Assembly (NCBI RefSeq): GCF_947623445.1
Contig: NC_135248.1
Coordinates: 868,001 to 932,000 of the forward strand
DNA length: 64,000 nt
Direction of reading: 5' to 3'
Source: Clavelina lepadiformis
Taxonomy: Eukaryota > Chordata > Ascidiacea > Aplousobranchia > Clavelinidae
In this document: piece after piece, positions 36,101 through 64,000 of the stretch
Layout: every line of letters begins with the position of its first letter
Numbering within the stretch: position 1 is the stretch's first letter
Notes under the pieces: generated by a model
What the model saw: the letters and a program-made list of their open reading frames with translations, nothing else
Databases searched by the model: none
What the model was told of the DNA's origin: nothing
Position numbers and translations under genes: made by a program

Positions 36101-38050
36101 TATCCTCGGGCTGAGGATGAAAATTGATCTTTGCAGAACATAAACACGGCGATGACATCAATTACCGAGCTTGCCTTTGTGCAAGTTCTGATTGACACAC
36201 TCCCTATCTATTTATTTTTTGACTTCTTTATATATCGTATTGCCCAAATGCACACGGGAAGTTTCTATGCTTTGATAAAGACAATGTTTAAATAATGAAT
36301 CGCGACTTTTTTTTAATAAATGTTAACTTAACACAAAAGTTGTTTTAATGCAATACTTAGATATCAGTGTTGTCTTAACTGTCAAATGATCAGGCGGGAG
36401 TTTTTCCACTCTCATAATCCAACTCTTCATTTGCAAAGTGAAAGTTGCTACTGATATAGGCCTATCATTTGTAGACGTAACTCAGTACAATTTCCAGGAA
36501 CATTGCTTGATGGGGATCAAAGGCACTGTGAGGAGGAGCACAGACGGAGATTTTATTCATGCAAACGTGGACATTGGTATGAAGTGTTTTTTGTCATGGC
36601 TGCCTTAAGAAAATTGTCCGACACTTTCATAGATTTTACTTGCTATTATGAAAACTCGAGTGAGCACTGTAGTTAAATTTTGGAGCAACTTTCCTTGAAA
36701 TGTTTCCCGCAGATTTGATAATCGAAGAAGAGCAGGAACCTGGTAGTGGTGAAAAACCAGAAGAAATTTTCCATTTGATCGAGCACTTTTGTCTCGGTCG
36801 TCGCCGACTGCATTTGTATGGGAGGTGAGGTTCGTTGTAGTTTAGTGCCATTGGCTGGGAAAATACGAATTCAGTGTAATCTTTATCAGGCACATTATGA
36901 CATTATGAAGTGTACATGCTGATATTAACCGTAACCTAACCACTCCTAAAGAGAGATTACACACCACCTTTTAACTTTGCAAATTTTAGTGAGTTAAACT
37001 TTTTTAAACGATTTACTTAAGAAAATTTTTCAACTTATGAATCTTTAACAATATAATCAGCCAGTGAAATACTCCACTGTCTTCGATTAGTTAATCGTGT
37101 GAGTGGAATCACAACTTTATTACATGATGTTATAATGAAAACATCTTTTTCTCTTAGAGATACATCCATCAGACCAGGCTGGTTGACTGTTGGCCCACAA
37201 CTGACCAACAGCAATTTCGATCGTGAGACTTACAGCAACCAGTTCAAATCAACTGATGAAAATCCAACTGGAAATTTGACTGGTGAAACCATTTGTACAT
37301 ATTATGAGCACATAATTGCCACAATATCACACGTTTGGCATCGACCGTTTGTAAGATGTGAGCTTTTTAGCAATTGGCAGTGAAGCCTTCATAGCAGCAA
37401 AGTACATATTAAATTACAAATTCAAAACCAACAAAAGTTCAAAAATAACATTCCTTTTAAACCGACTAAAACCTGTCACCTTTATTCTGCAAAACGCGTA
37501 CAAAGCTAAGTACGTTTTATCAATCGATCACCTGCCCGTGTGTGTTTGATGTTCATTTAAAGCGACTTTAAATGCACGGCTTTAAATTTACGAAGCTGTA
37601 ACTAAATTTATTGACAACTTGGTAGATTCTGGATTCTTAACTTAACCATTAAACACAGGATGTACGGAAGAAATAGAACGACTTCGACCAAAGACCCCCC
37701 CTCCAAGAGAGAAGAAGAACGAGAGAGGAGGTCATAGTGGCCCCCCGTCTAGGGGTGGGAGGGGTAGAGGTGCACCGACTCCTCGCAGGGGCAATGGTAG
37801 TGCCCCTTCTGTATCGGCAACCCCGTCTCATCCAGTACCCAGGGACGTGGGGCAATCTACAGCCCCAACGGCATTAACGCCTTCATACTCTCAATTTCAT
37901 GACGTACTAGACGGGGCACGCTCGTACCGGGACAGCAAGAACCCGGGGGTTCGGAAAAGGGACTCGGGGCGGGACTGGGCGCCCACACGGAGAGACGGCG
38001 GTCACATGACGTCCAGAAAACCGAGCCATTCAAATTATTCGTCGAGATAA
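33115..38050 (+). CDS. METTL14: METTL14, non-catalytic subunit of the m6A RNA methyltransferase
   Basis: Ten exons: 33115-33180, 33615-33791, 34185-34332, 34434-34569, 35508-35604, 35789-35992, 36498-36576, 36713-36824, 37158-37282 and 37659-38050 (TAA), giving 511 residues (human 456). All phases agree. [92 protein letters not shown] and [15 protein letters not shown] are near-identical to vertebrate METTL14. METTL14 pairs with METTL3 and presents RNA. The residual catalytic motif, EPPL in human, is DPPL here ([13 protein letters not shown]). The C-terminus is a Gly/Arg/Pro-rich tail ([14 protein letters not shown]), as in other METTL14 proteins, where such repeats bind RNA. Nuclear. Confidence 0.97.
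33942..34090 (+). mobile_element. Decayed hAT-like fragment in METTL14 intron 2
   Basis: CAGCGTTTCTCGTACCATGG then ATCGCAACCC, GGGGTCACAAG and GGGTCACAG resemble the ends of SPIN/Charlie-type hAT MITEs (CAG-GTTTCTCAA...GGGTCGC). The right end is too worn to give a target duplication. Confidence 0.35.
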
Positions 38051-38068
38051 CAGCGATGTTCTTGTTTG

Positions 38069-38074
38069 AAATAA
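38069..38074 (+). terminator. Poly(A) signal AATAAA of METTL14
   Basis: AATAAA 19 bp after the METTL14 stop codon. Confidence 0.65.
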
Positions 38075-38397
38075 AATCACTTGTATTCGTACGATGTAGG
38101 AGCTGTTTAAATTACCAACGAGTAACCATCTATTTCTGAAACGTTCAGTAACTAATTTTTTACGAAATAAAATACGATCATTTTTTCGCTGAGTCACGTT
38201 AGATTTGCATCAAGTATCCCACGCTATTCTGACTGGCGCCCAGTAACATCTTATGCTCCAAAACAAATGTACTCCAAGGGCTACGTAGGACCAAGAAATG
38301 AGGGCACTTTAGAACTTCAAAATGACTTAAATAGTAGGAACTGTTTCAACGAATTCGCGTTTGTTCATTAAATCCGCTTCTACGAAAGCACTATTTC
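38075..38397. other. Intergenic sequence after METTL14
   Basis: A further AATAAA lies near 38166. No other feature recognised. Confidence 0.4.
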
Positions 38398-39127
38398 TAG
38401 GCTTACCATACGTCCCGTTTTAGCCGGGACAGTCCCGCTTTTAAAGGCTTTGTCCCGGTCAGTCAACTAAAAGTCCCGCTTTGGCATTTACTCAGCCAGT
38501 ATTGCCTCGCACTACACGAATATCAGCATGCTGTGATTGGTCTGTTTAGCCAACTTCCTGAAGAGCAATACTCGATGCGTTTTCTTGTTTCGTTGTGTTA
38601 AATGTGAAAGTAATTGTTACGTCATTGTAGCGGGTAATTGGTCCAGTAGTGTGTTGATTGTTAGCGCATTCGCTTGTTCAGTAATATTAGGCTAGGAGGA
38701 GATGATCTTTTTGCAGTTAGGTTATTGAAAGAACTTATTTCGTACGGTTCCGTTACTTGTTTGCATTTTCTTCTGCAAAAACCATTTGAATGTAAAAGCC
38801 CTTATCACCTGCAAAATTAAAACTGACTTTTCCTGCTGTGATTTTTATGAGAAAATGAAGTCGAATATAGACTTCTGGAAGAAAGTATTGTCTACAGAAA
38901 AGTATGATTGGACAATTATGTAAATTTACAAATGCTTGAACATTGTTTTGTTTCCTAGTAAAATCCATTATTTTAGCTTTTCTTGGTGTCTTACTACTTC
39001 AGTTGTCCCTGACGATAGGAATCCAAAATAGTCTCATACTTCTAGTAAAATATGAATCACATTTGTCTGATAAGGTTCGTTGTTCTGAAGCGTCCCGGTT
39101 TTCAATCCCAAAAATATGGTAAGCCTA
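38398..39127. mobile_element. hAT-superfamily element, 730 bp, non-autonomous
   Basis: It starts TAGGCTTACCATA and ends with the exact inverse TATGGTAAGCCTA. The flanks are ACTATTTC on both sides (38390-38397 and 39128-39135), a perfect 8-bp duplication. Subterminal GTCCCG motifs occur several times at the left end and once, inverted relative to the ends, at the right. No transposase frame is visible. It sits about 100 bp left of the decayed cyclophilin duplicate. Confidence 0.9.
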
Positions 39128-39229
39128 ACTATTTCAGTTAATTGTGCGTTAGAGTAACTTTCGCGTTAATATAAAATCAGCCATTTTCTGTACTACATGA
39201 AATGCTACATTTTTCTCCAATTTTATTTT

Positions 39230-40700
39230 CAATTCACTTCCAATAGAAGCAATCTTCATTATAATAAACTTCGTAACAATTCGTTGGACGCTTTTTAACA
39301 GGCAGTAGTATTTTCACAAAGAAAAATCAATCTTTTTGCTTGTCTTGCCGCTTCTGGAACCAAAATTTTCCACCTTCTTCACAACATCCATGCCTTCCAC
39401 AACGCTCCCGAATACCACGTGCTTTCCATAAAGCCTATGAAATGAAACTAATTAGAACAGATAAGCTCCATGAACTAAGAATGTTTTGTTTTTAACAGTC
39501 AGAGAGCTGGGTGTGGTATCATGATTAATTCAAACCAATATACGTGAACAAAAATTTCATCATCCTGTTTACCTCACTCAAAAGTACGTAACATAGAACA
39601 AATATATTTACCACGTGGTTTTCACAGTGCATATGAAAAACTGTGAGCCGTTAGTGTTTGGTCGTGCATTGGCCATTGAAAGAATTCCTGCATGTGCTTT
39701 CGTGAACGTCCACGTGCTTTCTATCAAGTATGAAAGGAAACTAATTAGAACAGATAAGCTCGATGATGTAAGAATGTTTTAGTTTTTTCAACAGTCAGAG
39801 AGCTGGGTGTGGTATCATGATTAATTCAAACCCATATCCGTGAACAAAAATTTCATCATCCTGTTTCGCTCACTCAAAATTAAGTAACATCGAACAAATA
39901 TAATTACCACGTGGTTTTCACAGCGCATATGAAAAACTGTGAGCCGTTGGTGTTTGGTCTTGCGTTGGCCATTGAAAGAATTCCTGCAAAAAATACACGT
40001 TTAGTTTCCTGCTTAAGTACCAACCCTAATAAAACATTCAGTTATGAACCTGGTAAAATAAAATGAAGGACTTTGGGGAAGCACGAATCCAAATCATTTC
40101 AAACCAGTTTTACAGTTTCGGGAACAACGTCTGGACGAAGCTGTAGTCAGATATTAATAAAATTTAAATTGAAAACTTTTTCAGTGAAGGTATTTGGTAA
40201 GTAGGCTACCAGAAAACTGGTTAGTAAAATGAATTTAGAACAGGGTATAAAATAATAATGTAGGCCTAGCTAAAGCCATTACAAAAGCAAAAAACAACTC
40301 TTTTAAACTGTTAAATAGGCTGCATATAGCTCGGAAACATTTAACAGGCCGAAAACAGCGCTAAAAACAACATACCTCCATAATAATTAATTCGTCCCAG
40401 ACCCTGTCCATCGACAGTCATGTCAAAGAAAAGTCTTTGTAGGGTCGACACCATTTTTATAATTGTTTCTCAAACGACTACAAATAAAACTATTAAGACA
40501 CTGCAACAGCACTAACCACTCCTAACAAGTCAACTACTAGAGCAAGAATGGGACAAGACAGAGTTGATTGAGAGCACGTGCGCAGGAGTGGAATTTTCCA
40601 AAAAAAATGATTTTATCATATTCATCCGCGATTGTAAAACCGGTTGATTCTAGTTGAGATAAAAATATGATGATACTGTATATAAATTTTCTAGTTAAAA
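39230..40700. repeat. Decayed copy of the cyclophilin segment, with an internal tandem duplication
   Basis: Matches 30648-32160 in order and orientation, introns included. Within it, the part covering intron 4 and exon 4 is present twice in tandem, about 39444-39735 and 39736-40000. The match ends a little past the 5' flank, near 40700. Confidence 0.85.
39324..40454 (-). pseudogene. Cyclophilin A pseudogene (DNA-level duplicate)
   Basis: Remains of exon 1 (start codon at 40454-40452; MVSTLQRLFFDMTVDGQGLG), a truncated exon 2 (LRPDVVPET), two copies of exon 4 and exon 5 ([27 protein letters not shown]) are present. Exon 3 is missing, most of exon 2 is deleted, exon 1 has a 4-bp insertion at its 3' end that shifts the frame, and the C-terminal IVVANCGQL is replaced. 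Introns are retained, so it arose by DNA duplication, not by reverse transcription. It cannot make a full isomerase. Confidence 0.88.
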
Positions 40701-40803
40701 AAATTGTTGAGCAATTTGTAAATTGCACACAATTTGTATTTGTAATTAAAGTAATTTGACTGCCTTTGTAAGCTCGACATTTCCCCAAATACTTGGATGT
40801 TGA

Positions 40804-41299
40804 CAGAGATGAGGATTACTGCGATACTACACCACCGAATTACTGTACCGCGGTACTTTTTCAGTACCGACACCGGTGCCGTCGGGGCTCTTTTCTTAGT
40901 ACCGAGTTAGTTTTTTCAAGAAATACTAATCGGCCCCGGTACTCGGTACTTTTAAAATAAATACTTCAAGGTTTTGACAAGTATGTTTTTAAAACTTTAT
41001 TTTAATTAACACTTAGCGCCAATTTTAACGCTTTTTGTTCTTTTTTAATCTACAAAATGTCCAATAAAGTCGCAAAGAGTGAGTTCACATATTTATTGGC
41101 TTTTCCCGAGGTCATAATATGGGCGAAAATTGCACTTGCAACAGCATCCGCTGTACAAAAAGTAACGGTACCGAGTACCGAAAAAGTACCAAACTTCTTT
41201 TCTGAAATAGGGCTGAATACTGGAACGGTGGGTACATTTTTTGCCAAATACCGGTACCGTTACCATCGGTGCTTTCAGAGTATCGACTGCTCACCTCCA
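40804..41299 (-). mobile_element. GTAC-rich hAT MITE, copy 1 (inverted)
   Basis: About 496 bp, starting CAGAGATGAGGATTACTG and ending ACTGCTCACCTCCA; it matches the reverse complement of 41749-42229. Flanks are GATGTTGA and GATGTTGG (seven of eight). Interior sequence near both ends is packed with GGTACCG/CGGTAC words that can pair with each other. An open frame across it has no family resemblance and is probably chance. Confidence 0.8.
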
Positions 41300-41748
41300 G
41301 ATGTTGGATCTTGTCCAATTGTCACTAGTTGCTGTCCAATCGACTTGACAGCAATAAGCAGAAATGTCGTCATTGTTTATATTGATTCTTCATTGGTTGT
41401 ACATGATGAAACATAACATCCAGTCGAGACAGGAAACTAATAACGTCTTTTCGAATCGGTTTTTGTAGAATACAGGACGATCCCGATTACTTTTGCGAGT
41501 TAAATCTGAGCAGTTTGTGCGAACTTAACAAATATGGTTTTGCAAATAGGCAGTAGCTACACAATAGCCGTATTATCATGTAGTGTATATATCATCAACA
41601 GAGAATGTCATGTAAAATCATCAACATACTAATCAAAATTGTCTAACTGTGAGTCAGATACTCAGACCTTATTGACAGACAAGCAATTGCCCGAAAACAC
41701 AAGTCAAATATTGTAAAAGTTTTTGTCATAGGACAAGCAGAGAAAATA
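41300..41748. other. Spacer between two inverted MITE copies
   Basis: About 450 bp of AT-rich sequence with no recognised feature. Confidence 0.4.
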
Positions 41749-42229
41749 CAGAGGTGGGCAGTTGGTACTTTGGAAGTACCGTCGGTAACGATACCGGTAC
41801 TTGGCAAAAAATGTAGCCTACCGACGGTTCCGGTATTCGGTACTATTTTACAAAAGTAGTTCGGTACTTGGTACCGGTACTTTTTGTGTGAAAGATGCTA
41901 CTGCAAATGCAATGTTTGCCGCTATTATGTTCTCAATAAAGGTTACTCCAGGTCAAAACATATGTGACGATAAGCGCTTGCAATTTTATTTGACATTTCT
42001 TCTTTAAAAAAGATCAACAGATGGTAAAATTAGTATTAAGGATTACTTAACATGTATTTTTGAAAACATACTTGTTAAAATTTTGAAGTAATCACGTGAA
42101 AAGTAAAAGTAGATTACCGGGACCGACTGAAATTTCTTGAAAAAAGTAATTCGGTACTTTTTTCCAGAAGTACCGCGGTACAGTAATTCGGTATTATAGT
42201 ACCGCAGTACTGCCCAGTGCCCACCTATG
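41749..42229 (+). mobile_element. GTAC-rich hAT MITE, copy 2
   Basis: 481 bp from CAGAGGTGGGCAGTTGGTAC to CAGTGCCCACCTATG. Flanks AGAAAATA and ACAAAATA agree at seven of eight positions. The same GGTACCGGTAC-type palindromes as in copy 1 lie just inside both ends. Confidence 0.85.
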
Positions 42230-43850
42230 ACAAAATATGAGATAACTTCTTACCTTCAGTTAGTTAAATTTGGCAATGCATAAAATGTTTTGAACAATCA
42301 ATCATCTCATCGAAGCAGTAGAAAGCTTAAACTCCCCTTCATTCCAGAGAATTATAATTGAAGTTACAGCATCACCAACGGCACACATGCTTCTTCTTAT
42401 CACCGAATTCTATTAAAATTGCGCTAACAATTAAGATATTACTCGCAGCACGAACACTACGGTGGAAACAGTAAAAACATATGAGTAAACAGACGCTTCG
42501 GTGGATACTACGGCCATTAAAAAAATGTAATGGAGATTGGAGAGCAACCACATGACGAGGTTTATAACTGTGGCTGTTAAAAGAAAACAATATACGAGTA
42601 GTTTCTGTATATAGTTGGTTTATATTATAGTACTTTGATAATGGTTGCAATATCAAGTAAAAGAATCGTCTGATTAAATAAACACCGTCTTTATTCTCTC
42701 AGTTTTAAGTGTTTATTTTCTGTGTGAGTCGTCAATTCCAATATCTTGCTTGTAAAATATTATTCTTCACCAATGCAAACACATCATTAATTGCAGGTTG
42801 ATTATCGTTAAATGTTCTGAGCTCTGCACAAGTGTTAAGGTCAAGTCTTGCAACTTATGTTGTCTTTGAAGACTAACTGTAAGAGCATCAAAATAAATTA
42901 TTAGCCTACTGAGCTTTGATCTTACGGAATCAAATTAGTAACACAAAAATAGTATGAGTGACTTCATTACTGTCGTGATATTCCGTGGTGACATTCTTTG
43001 TTTTCGCCAGTTTGCCTCGCGCACAATCACGCCTCCTTAATTAATCGCCTTAATTGATCGCCTTAAATGTGTTGGTCTCATCTGTAGAACGTCATTTCAG
43101 TATTAAGCGCAGTGTCGGTGGGTCGGCTGCTCAATAGTACGAGTTCATATATATAAGTATTATATAGCTTTCACGTTTTGCCTAACTGATTCTATTTGTT
43201 TTAGGACTGTTCTGTTTTTAATGAAGCCTAAGTTGCTCGAATTTAGTGTTTGAGTTTCGAGGTCATGACAATTACTATACTGTACGTTCATCACAATTTC
43301 CCCAGAAAATAAGTAGCGCTAGAGAGCTCGCAAATCTACACAAATATCCTTGAAGATTGTGGTTCTTTCCAATGATTTATGGCCATACGCTAGCCTAGTT
43401 CGAAGAGGTGAACTGGGCTAAGTGTTAAGTTTTCCTATTCACATTAATTGTAAAGGCGAGTCGTAACCCGATAGTTTATGGTAGCTTTTGTAATGGCTTC
43501 TTCCAATGTAAGTATTTAAGGGACGTTGTTTAAAGTCCCGGTACCTTACCTAGCTTATCGTATCTAATTATTTTTGTAAGTTTTGGAGAACTGGGTTTCG
43601 GTCATTTGTTTCAGTTAGCACAAACAGACTAACTGTAGAACTAAGTTAACAACTGAACAATCTGCAAACTTCTCAATCCACGTACTCAGCTTGTATAGCT
43701 ATGCATACTCTATTGAAGTACCATTATATCCATAATAGCTTACAAGTAAACAGACTTTTTCTTTCAAACGTATTGTAATGATTTTTTGCGTGACTGTTTA
43801 AATACTGTTTTTGTTGTGGTGTCTTCTGGACCTAAATAAATAAACAGCAC

Positions 43851-43893
43851 CAACACCACGCTACATTTGAGAGACAACACCACGCTACATTTG
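43851..43893. repeat. Two-copy 19-bp tandem repeat
   Basis: CAACACCACGCTACATTTG occurs at 43851-43869 and again at 43875-43893, separated by 5 bp. Confidence 0.85.
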
Positions 43894-44116
43894 CATATTG
43901 TGCATGATTGGAAGGTTTGCTGTGTTTAGGTGAGTAATTGCGCAATTAATTTAATCCCCTGCACATATACTTTGCATACTTTCCAATCTGAATGCGTGGC
44001 AGTTTTCGACAAGAAATCTTGTAGACCCACAGAGGCACAAATTTCTGCGTAACAAAGTTCACTGAGCGTTCAATTTTATGCTTATTTATGAAACAAGCGA
44101 TTCTGTTTGTTTAAGC

Positions 44117-44304
44117 CAGGGATGTCCAACCTTTTATTATAGTGGGCCGCATTGTCACTTGAAATAATTCAATGGACCGCAAAACCTATTAAATTTCAAG
44201 AAAAATGGGTTCCAAAAGTACATACTTTTGGAGTGAAAATGACTAGCGGGCCGCACAAAAATCTTAGGCGGGCCGCACTGTGGGCCGCAGGTTGGACATC
44301 CCTG
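44117..44304. mobile_element. hAT MITE with perfect ends and 8-bp target duplication
   Basis: A 188-bp element: CAGGGATGTCCAACC at the left, GGTTGGACATCCCTG at the right, a perfect 15-bp inverted repeat. Flanks are GTTTAAGC on both sides (44109-44116, 44305-44312). Subterminal GGGCCGC repeats. Ends this clean suggest a fairly recent insertion. Confidence 0.93.
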
Positions 44305-46746
44305 GTTTAAGCAATAATGGATTAGCATAAATGTGTAAAAATTTTGTCACCGTTCTTGCCTATATCAATGAGTCTTGCACTGATGTGGTAGCAAGCTCCA
44401 CATTTTAAACTGTGACAGGTCATCCATCTTAATGAGGTATAGGCCTAAGTAACTGGTGAAAGAAATCAAACTAGCAATTTTGTGTGGAAGATTATTATTA
44501 CTAATTAAACCACGGTTAAACCTAATCAGTTTGGTGCCTGTGAACATTTATTACACTGGGCTCGTAATAATTTCACTTAAGTCCGATACCCTGTGATGCT
44601 GTTGTTGTAATGTCCTTATAAAGTATGAATAATGCTTATGCTGGTTTTCAGTGCTTTTACAGTACGAAGTTGTATGTTGGTACGTGAATGTGGTACGTGA
44701 TGCGTACAATGAAAGAACAGAAAATTAGAAATTATGTTCCTGGTAGGAATTTGCACAAAGACAAGCTCTAAAGTTACCGGGTTTAAGCGATGAGGAATCA
44801 GTAACAAAGTTGTGCAAAGACTTTCTTCAGTCCAAGGAAAAAGATCCCGATACTATTTCATGCCAATTATAAAACCAATATTACAGGACAAACACAGAAT
44901 GGTGGATATGAAGAAAGTATAAGGAGACCTATTATGACATCATTAGCTCAACTTGCAAGAAGAAAACAAATATTTGACGCCATTATGCGCGGTAAAAAAT
45001 TGCATTTCTTAGTACGCAATATTTTGTCAAACATTTTCACACTTTTCGGTCGGGTTTGTTTGCTTTGTCAATATGGCAAACTTCTGTGATTAATCGCAAA
45101 ATGCAGACCTCAAGTATAGGGAGCTTTGATGCTATTAGTGACAGTTTTCGGATTTACATAAGTTTTTGTGATATAATATGTTATTTTTACTTTGATTATT
45201 TTACCGATAAAGTATTGAATTATATGATAATCAAATATGAAATAGACTGGTAATAAATCCTGCAGTAAACTGTCTGACTTCTAATCTGTTACTTTTTCCA
45301 AAAAAGTTACTGTTTTAATATTTTTGAATAACTATGATAATAAAGCAGCATCATGTGCCCTTGCTATTAATTGATGGATTATGTTCTATAAGGAGCTGGC
45401 AAGATTAAAGATTGACTTTTATCGTTGATTGTCTTTTGTGCTATGAGTAGATAACATCAGGTGCTTTGCAAGGTGAGAACCTGCTGGATTGTATCTTTCC
45501 AAGGCAACTTTCATGTCAGTTTGTTTGAAAATAGTATAAAATGTGTTTCACTCAAAGCCATCGATAAACATAACTGGTTAATTCTTAGAAATCTTTGGAC
45601 TAACGTTAGTCTGTCTGAACATTAGATTTCGGATTGTAACGACATACATATCCATACAAATATTAAGTTACTCAACTTTAGTGATGCAGTAAATGCTCTC
45701 GAACACACAGCTTTGTAAAAGGTTTTGAGCAGGTAAATGTTTCTGGACAAAATTCTGCTGAGATTACTAAACGCGTGATAATGGTTGTTATATAAATATA
45801 ATATGTTACTTATATGCTTTATGGTTATGCATTTGAATGCTGGTTGATAGTATGGTACTTGTCATTCACAAAGTTACAAAACTATGAAACTGCAAAACTA
45901 ACATCGGTTGTTTCTGTTTATGCATTGCTTCTGCATACTTACTATGATATGTGCATTACAAACGATTCTTTTAATTGCATTGTCAATAAACAACATCATG
46001 CATATTTTGTATTCTTTTCCAACCAGCTATTGTGTGGATTTTATGACTATCTTGCATGTCTAGGCTATAGATTCTAAAGTAGACAACTTCAAAAATGAAT
46101 TTTCACTGATGTGCATTATACCATGATTTTATAATTTATGTGTTCTTTTTTGAAGAGAAACATTCTCTAGGTTTTATTACTAGGATATTTATTTTCCATG
46201 TAGGTAATGCTTGTGTTACCATCTTTTTAACAATAATTTCTTACCTGCTTTTTCGTGAACAAATATTCAAATATGTTTGCGGTAAAATATTTCAATAATG
46301 TAATAAGTAAGACTGAAATGCATATCATGCTAAGACTTATTGTCGCCTTACAGCAAATTTTTTAGGTTGAGTTGTATCTGGGGTGGGGCTTATGTGTTAT
46401 ATAATAGAAATAACTGTTTATGTTTTAAAACCCTACTAGGCTGACTAGGTCCCAATTGAGGTAGGTCTTATGATATGAAAATCTATGGTTATTTCACTTC
46501 ACATTTTATCATCTGTGACCTGTGTTATTTAGATCCAGTTCTATAGTATTCTGCTGTATGAGTACCAAGTCGTTTTAAACTGCATTACCTGTTTCCATCA
46601 AAAGACATTGGGGATATTACAATATGATATAAACAACAGTGTTTATTGCATGCTTGCATTTTTCTTGTGCTGCAAGCCTTGTATGTCTGAAAGAATCGTG
46701 AAGATCATACTTCGTGTGTTAAAGTAAAACTGGTATCACATCTACG

Positions 46747-63029
<16,283 letters not shown>

Positions 63030-64000
63030 ACCAGTTCACCACATGACCTCTAGTGGATGGAGATTGCCATGGAGATGAGATGAAAACTTTTTGGAAACTT
63101 TTTGAGGATGTTTTTCTTTGTTTTTGCATGTTCTACGAATGACAGTTAGAGTAATAGCGTTTAAGACATTCTGAGACTATTTTGCCGTATGCATCTGAAC
63201 TAATGCGTCAGGGTTTTCACACGAACTGCAGTCCAACTGACTAATGTGTTTAATGTCAGGAAAACTGAACAAGACATGACGACAGTTGTAAGAAATTGTT
63301 GACGGGTTGCTTTGCTCAAATAGACCCTTGTATGTCTTTGAAAAATTTTTGAACTTTTTGTCATTACAGTATATTGGATACGATTTTCAAAGTATTTATG
63401 ATACCAGTGGAAATGCTGCCTTGTTTAGCTTTAATGGACAGTGTGATGTTAAATGCAAGGCAACCGGTTTGTTTAAGTTTTAGTAACAGGCTGCCTAAAA
63501 CATACCGTGATGTATTCCCATAAACTCGTAGTAAAAATACACTCAACTACTGAGTTGGCTTAAAAGACGTCGACATTAATATTCTAATAGTTGTTTAAAC
63601 TTGTGTCGCGTCGAACTGCTGACGTGTGTGCTGTATGTTGTGAAAACTGTTTGTTTACCGAAGAACCGTTCCGGCACCTTGTTTGTATTTATACACATTA
63701 TATATATATCCAGTTTTGTCAGATTATTGTTTAAGTATACCCTCACCGGCCGAAGCCAATTATTGTGAAAGCGTCTGAAGACAGATTGGAATATACCCTT
63801 TTTGCTTTAAAGTTATGGACATATGTGCAAACGTACCCCAGCACTTACTAGTAGGGTAAGAATTTTAGGGTAGCATTTTTGTTTTGCATTAAGTGTCATT
63901 ACTTTGCCAACTCTGGGTTGTGTTTTGGTGTAACTGATGCTCACAAAACCGTATCATCCTAATGATGGTCTTCTGCGTTTATCGCCCCCGATCGGTTTCG
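63030..64000 (+). other. 3' UTR and downstream of calcineurin
   Basis: Follows the TAA at 63027-63029. No AATAAA was found before the window ends, so the 3' UTR may continue. No other gene recognised. Confidence 0.5.

Larger units (their letters stand above)
42238..46746. other. Long intergenic region upstream of the calcineurin coding start
   Basis: No coding exon was recognised; open frames here lack family resemblance. The calcineurin promoter and any non-coding first exon must lie here or just inside. It contains one clear hAT MITE (44117-44304) and a short tandem repeat (43851-43893). Confidence 0.5.

Noticed and set aside
39324-40454. A second functional cyclophilin gene
   Set aside because: Exon 3 and most of exon 2 are missing and the remaining exons do not join in frame.
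41057-41416. 119-codon open frame
   Set aside because: It lies mostly inside a hAT MITE and reads through its GTACCG repeats; no protein resemblance.

Overview
The window looks like animal nuclear DNA: AT-rich, intron-dense (many introns of 100-1000 bp), with GT-AG splice sites and clearly metazoan proteins. Compact genes, very short gene-to-gene spacing in one place and abundant small hAT-type MITEs would suit a tunicate or another marine invertebrate, but no single feature fixes the species.

Layout, left to right. (1) 163-3299, + strand: the 3' part of a MARCH1/8-type membrane RING-CH ubiquitin ligase; its start lies outside the window. (2) 5007-13957, - strand: a CDKL2-like kinase with a long basic C-terminal tail. 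It carries two alternative, equal-length versions of the exon for the kinase alpha-F/subdomain IX region. (3) 15174-19681, + strand: a coiled-coil protein of the TSNAXIP1/C6orf118 type, head-to-head with the kinase gene. (4) 22466-28640: a direct tandem duplication. Each unit holds an intronless prefoldin subunit 4 gene followed only 66 bp after its poly(A) signal by a four-exon sulfotransferase (Sulfotransfer_4 type) with a C-terminal membrane anchor. The spacing is operon-like. (5) 30913-31896, - strand: cyclophilin A (PPIA), divergent from (6) 33115-38050, + strand: METTL14, the RNA-binding partner in the m6A writer. (7) 38398-42229: a transposon-rich block with a decayed DNA-level duplicate of the cyclophilin gene, one 730-bp hAT element and two inverted copies of a GTAC-rich hAT MITE. 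(8) 46747-63029, + strand: the calcineurin catalytic subunit, with a GC-AG intron, several candidate phase-1 cassette microexons in the hinge after the calcineurin-B helix, and two alternative exons for the calmodulin-binding helix. A decayed 2-kb CACTA-like DNA transposon with TTA target duplications sits in one of its introns.

The most interesting signals are the two independent pairs of mutually exclusive exons. One is in a kinase core, the other in the calmodulin-binding helix of a phosphatase. In both, reading-frame arithmetic forces use of exactly one exon. The duplicated PFDN4-sulfotransferase unit, whose 5' half is almost identical while its 3' half has diverged, comes next. Exon coordinates were read by eye from splice sites, phase and known family sequences; no alignment or transcript data were used.
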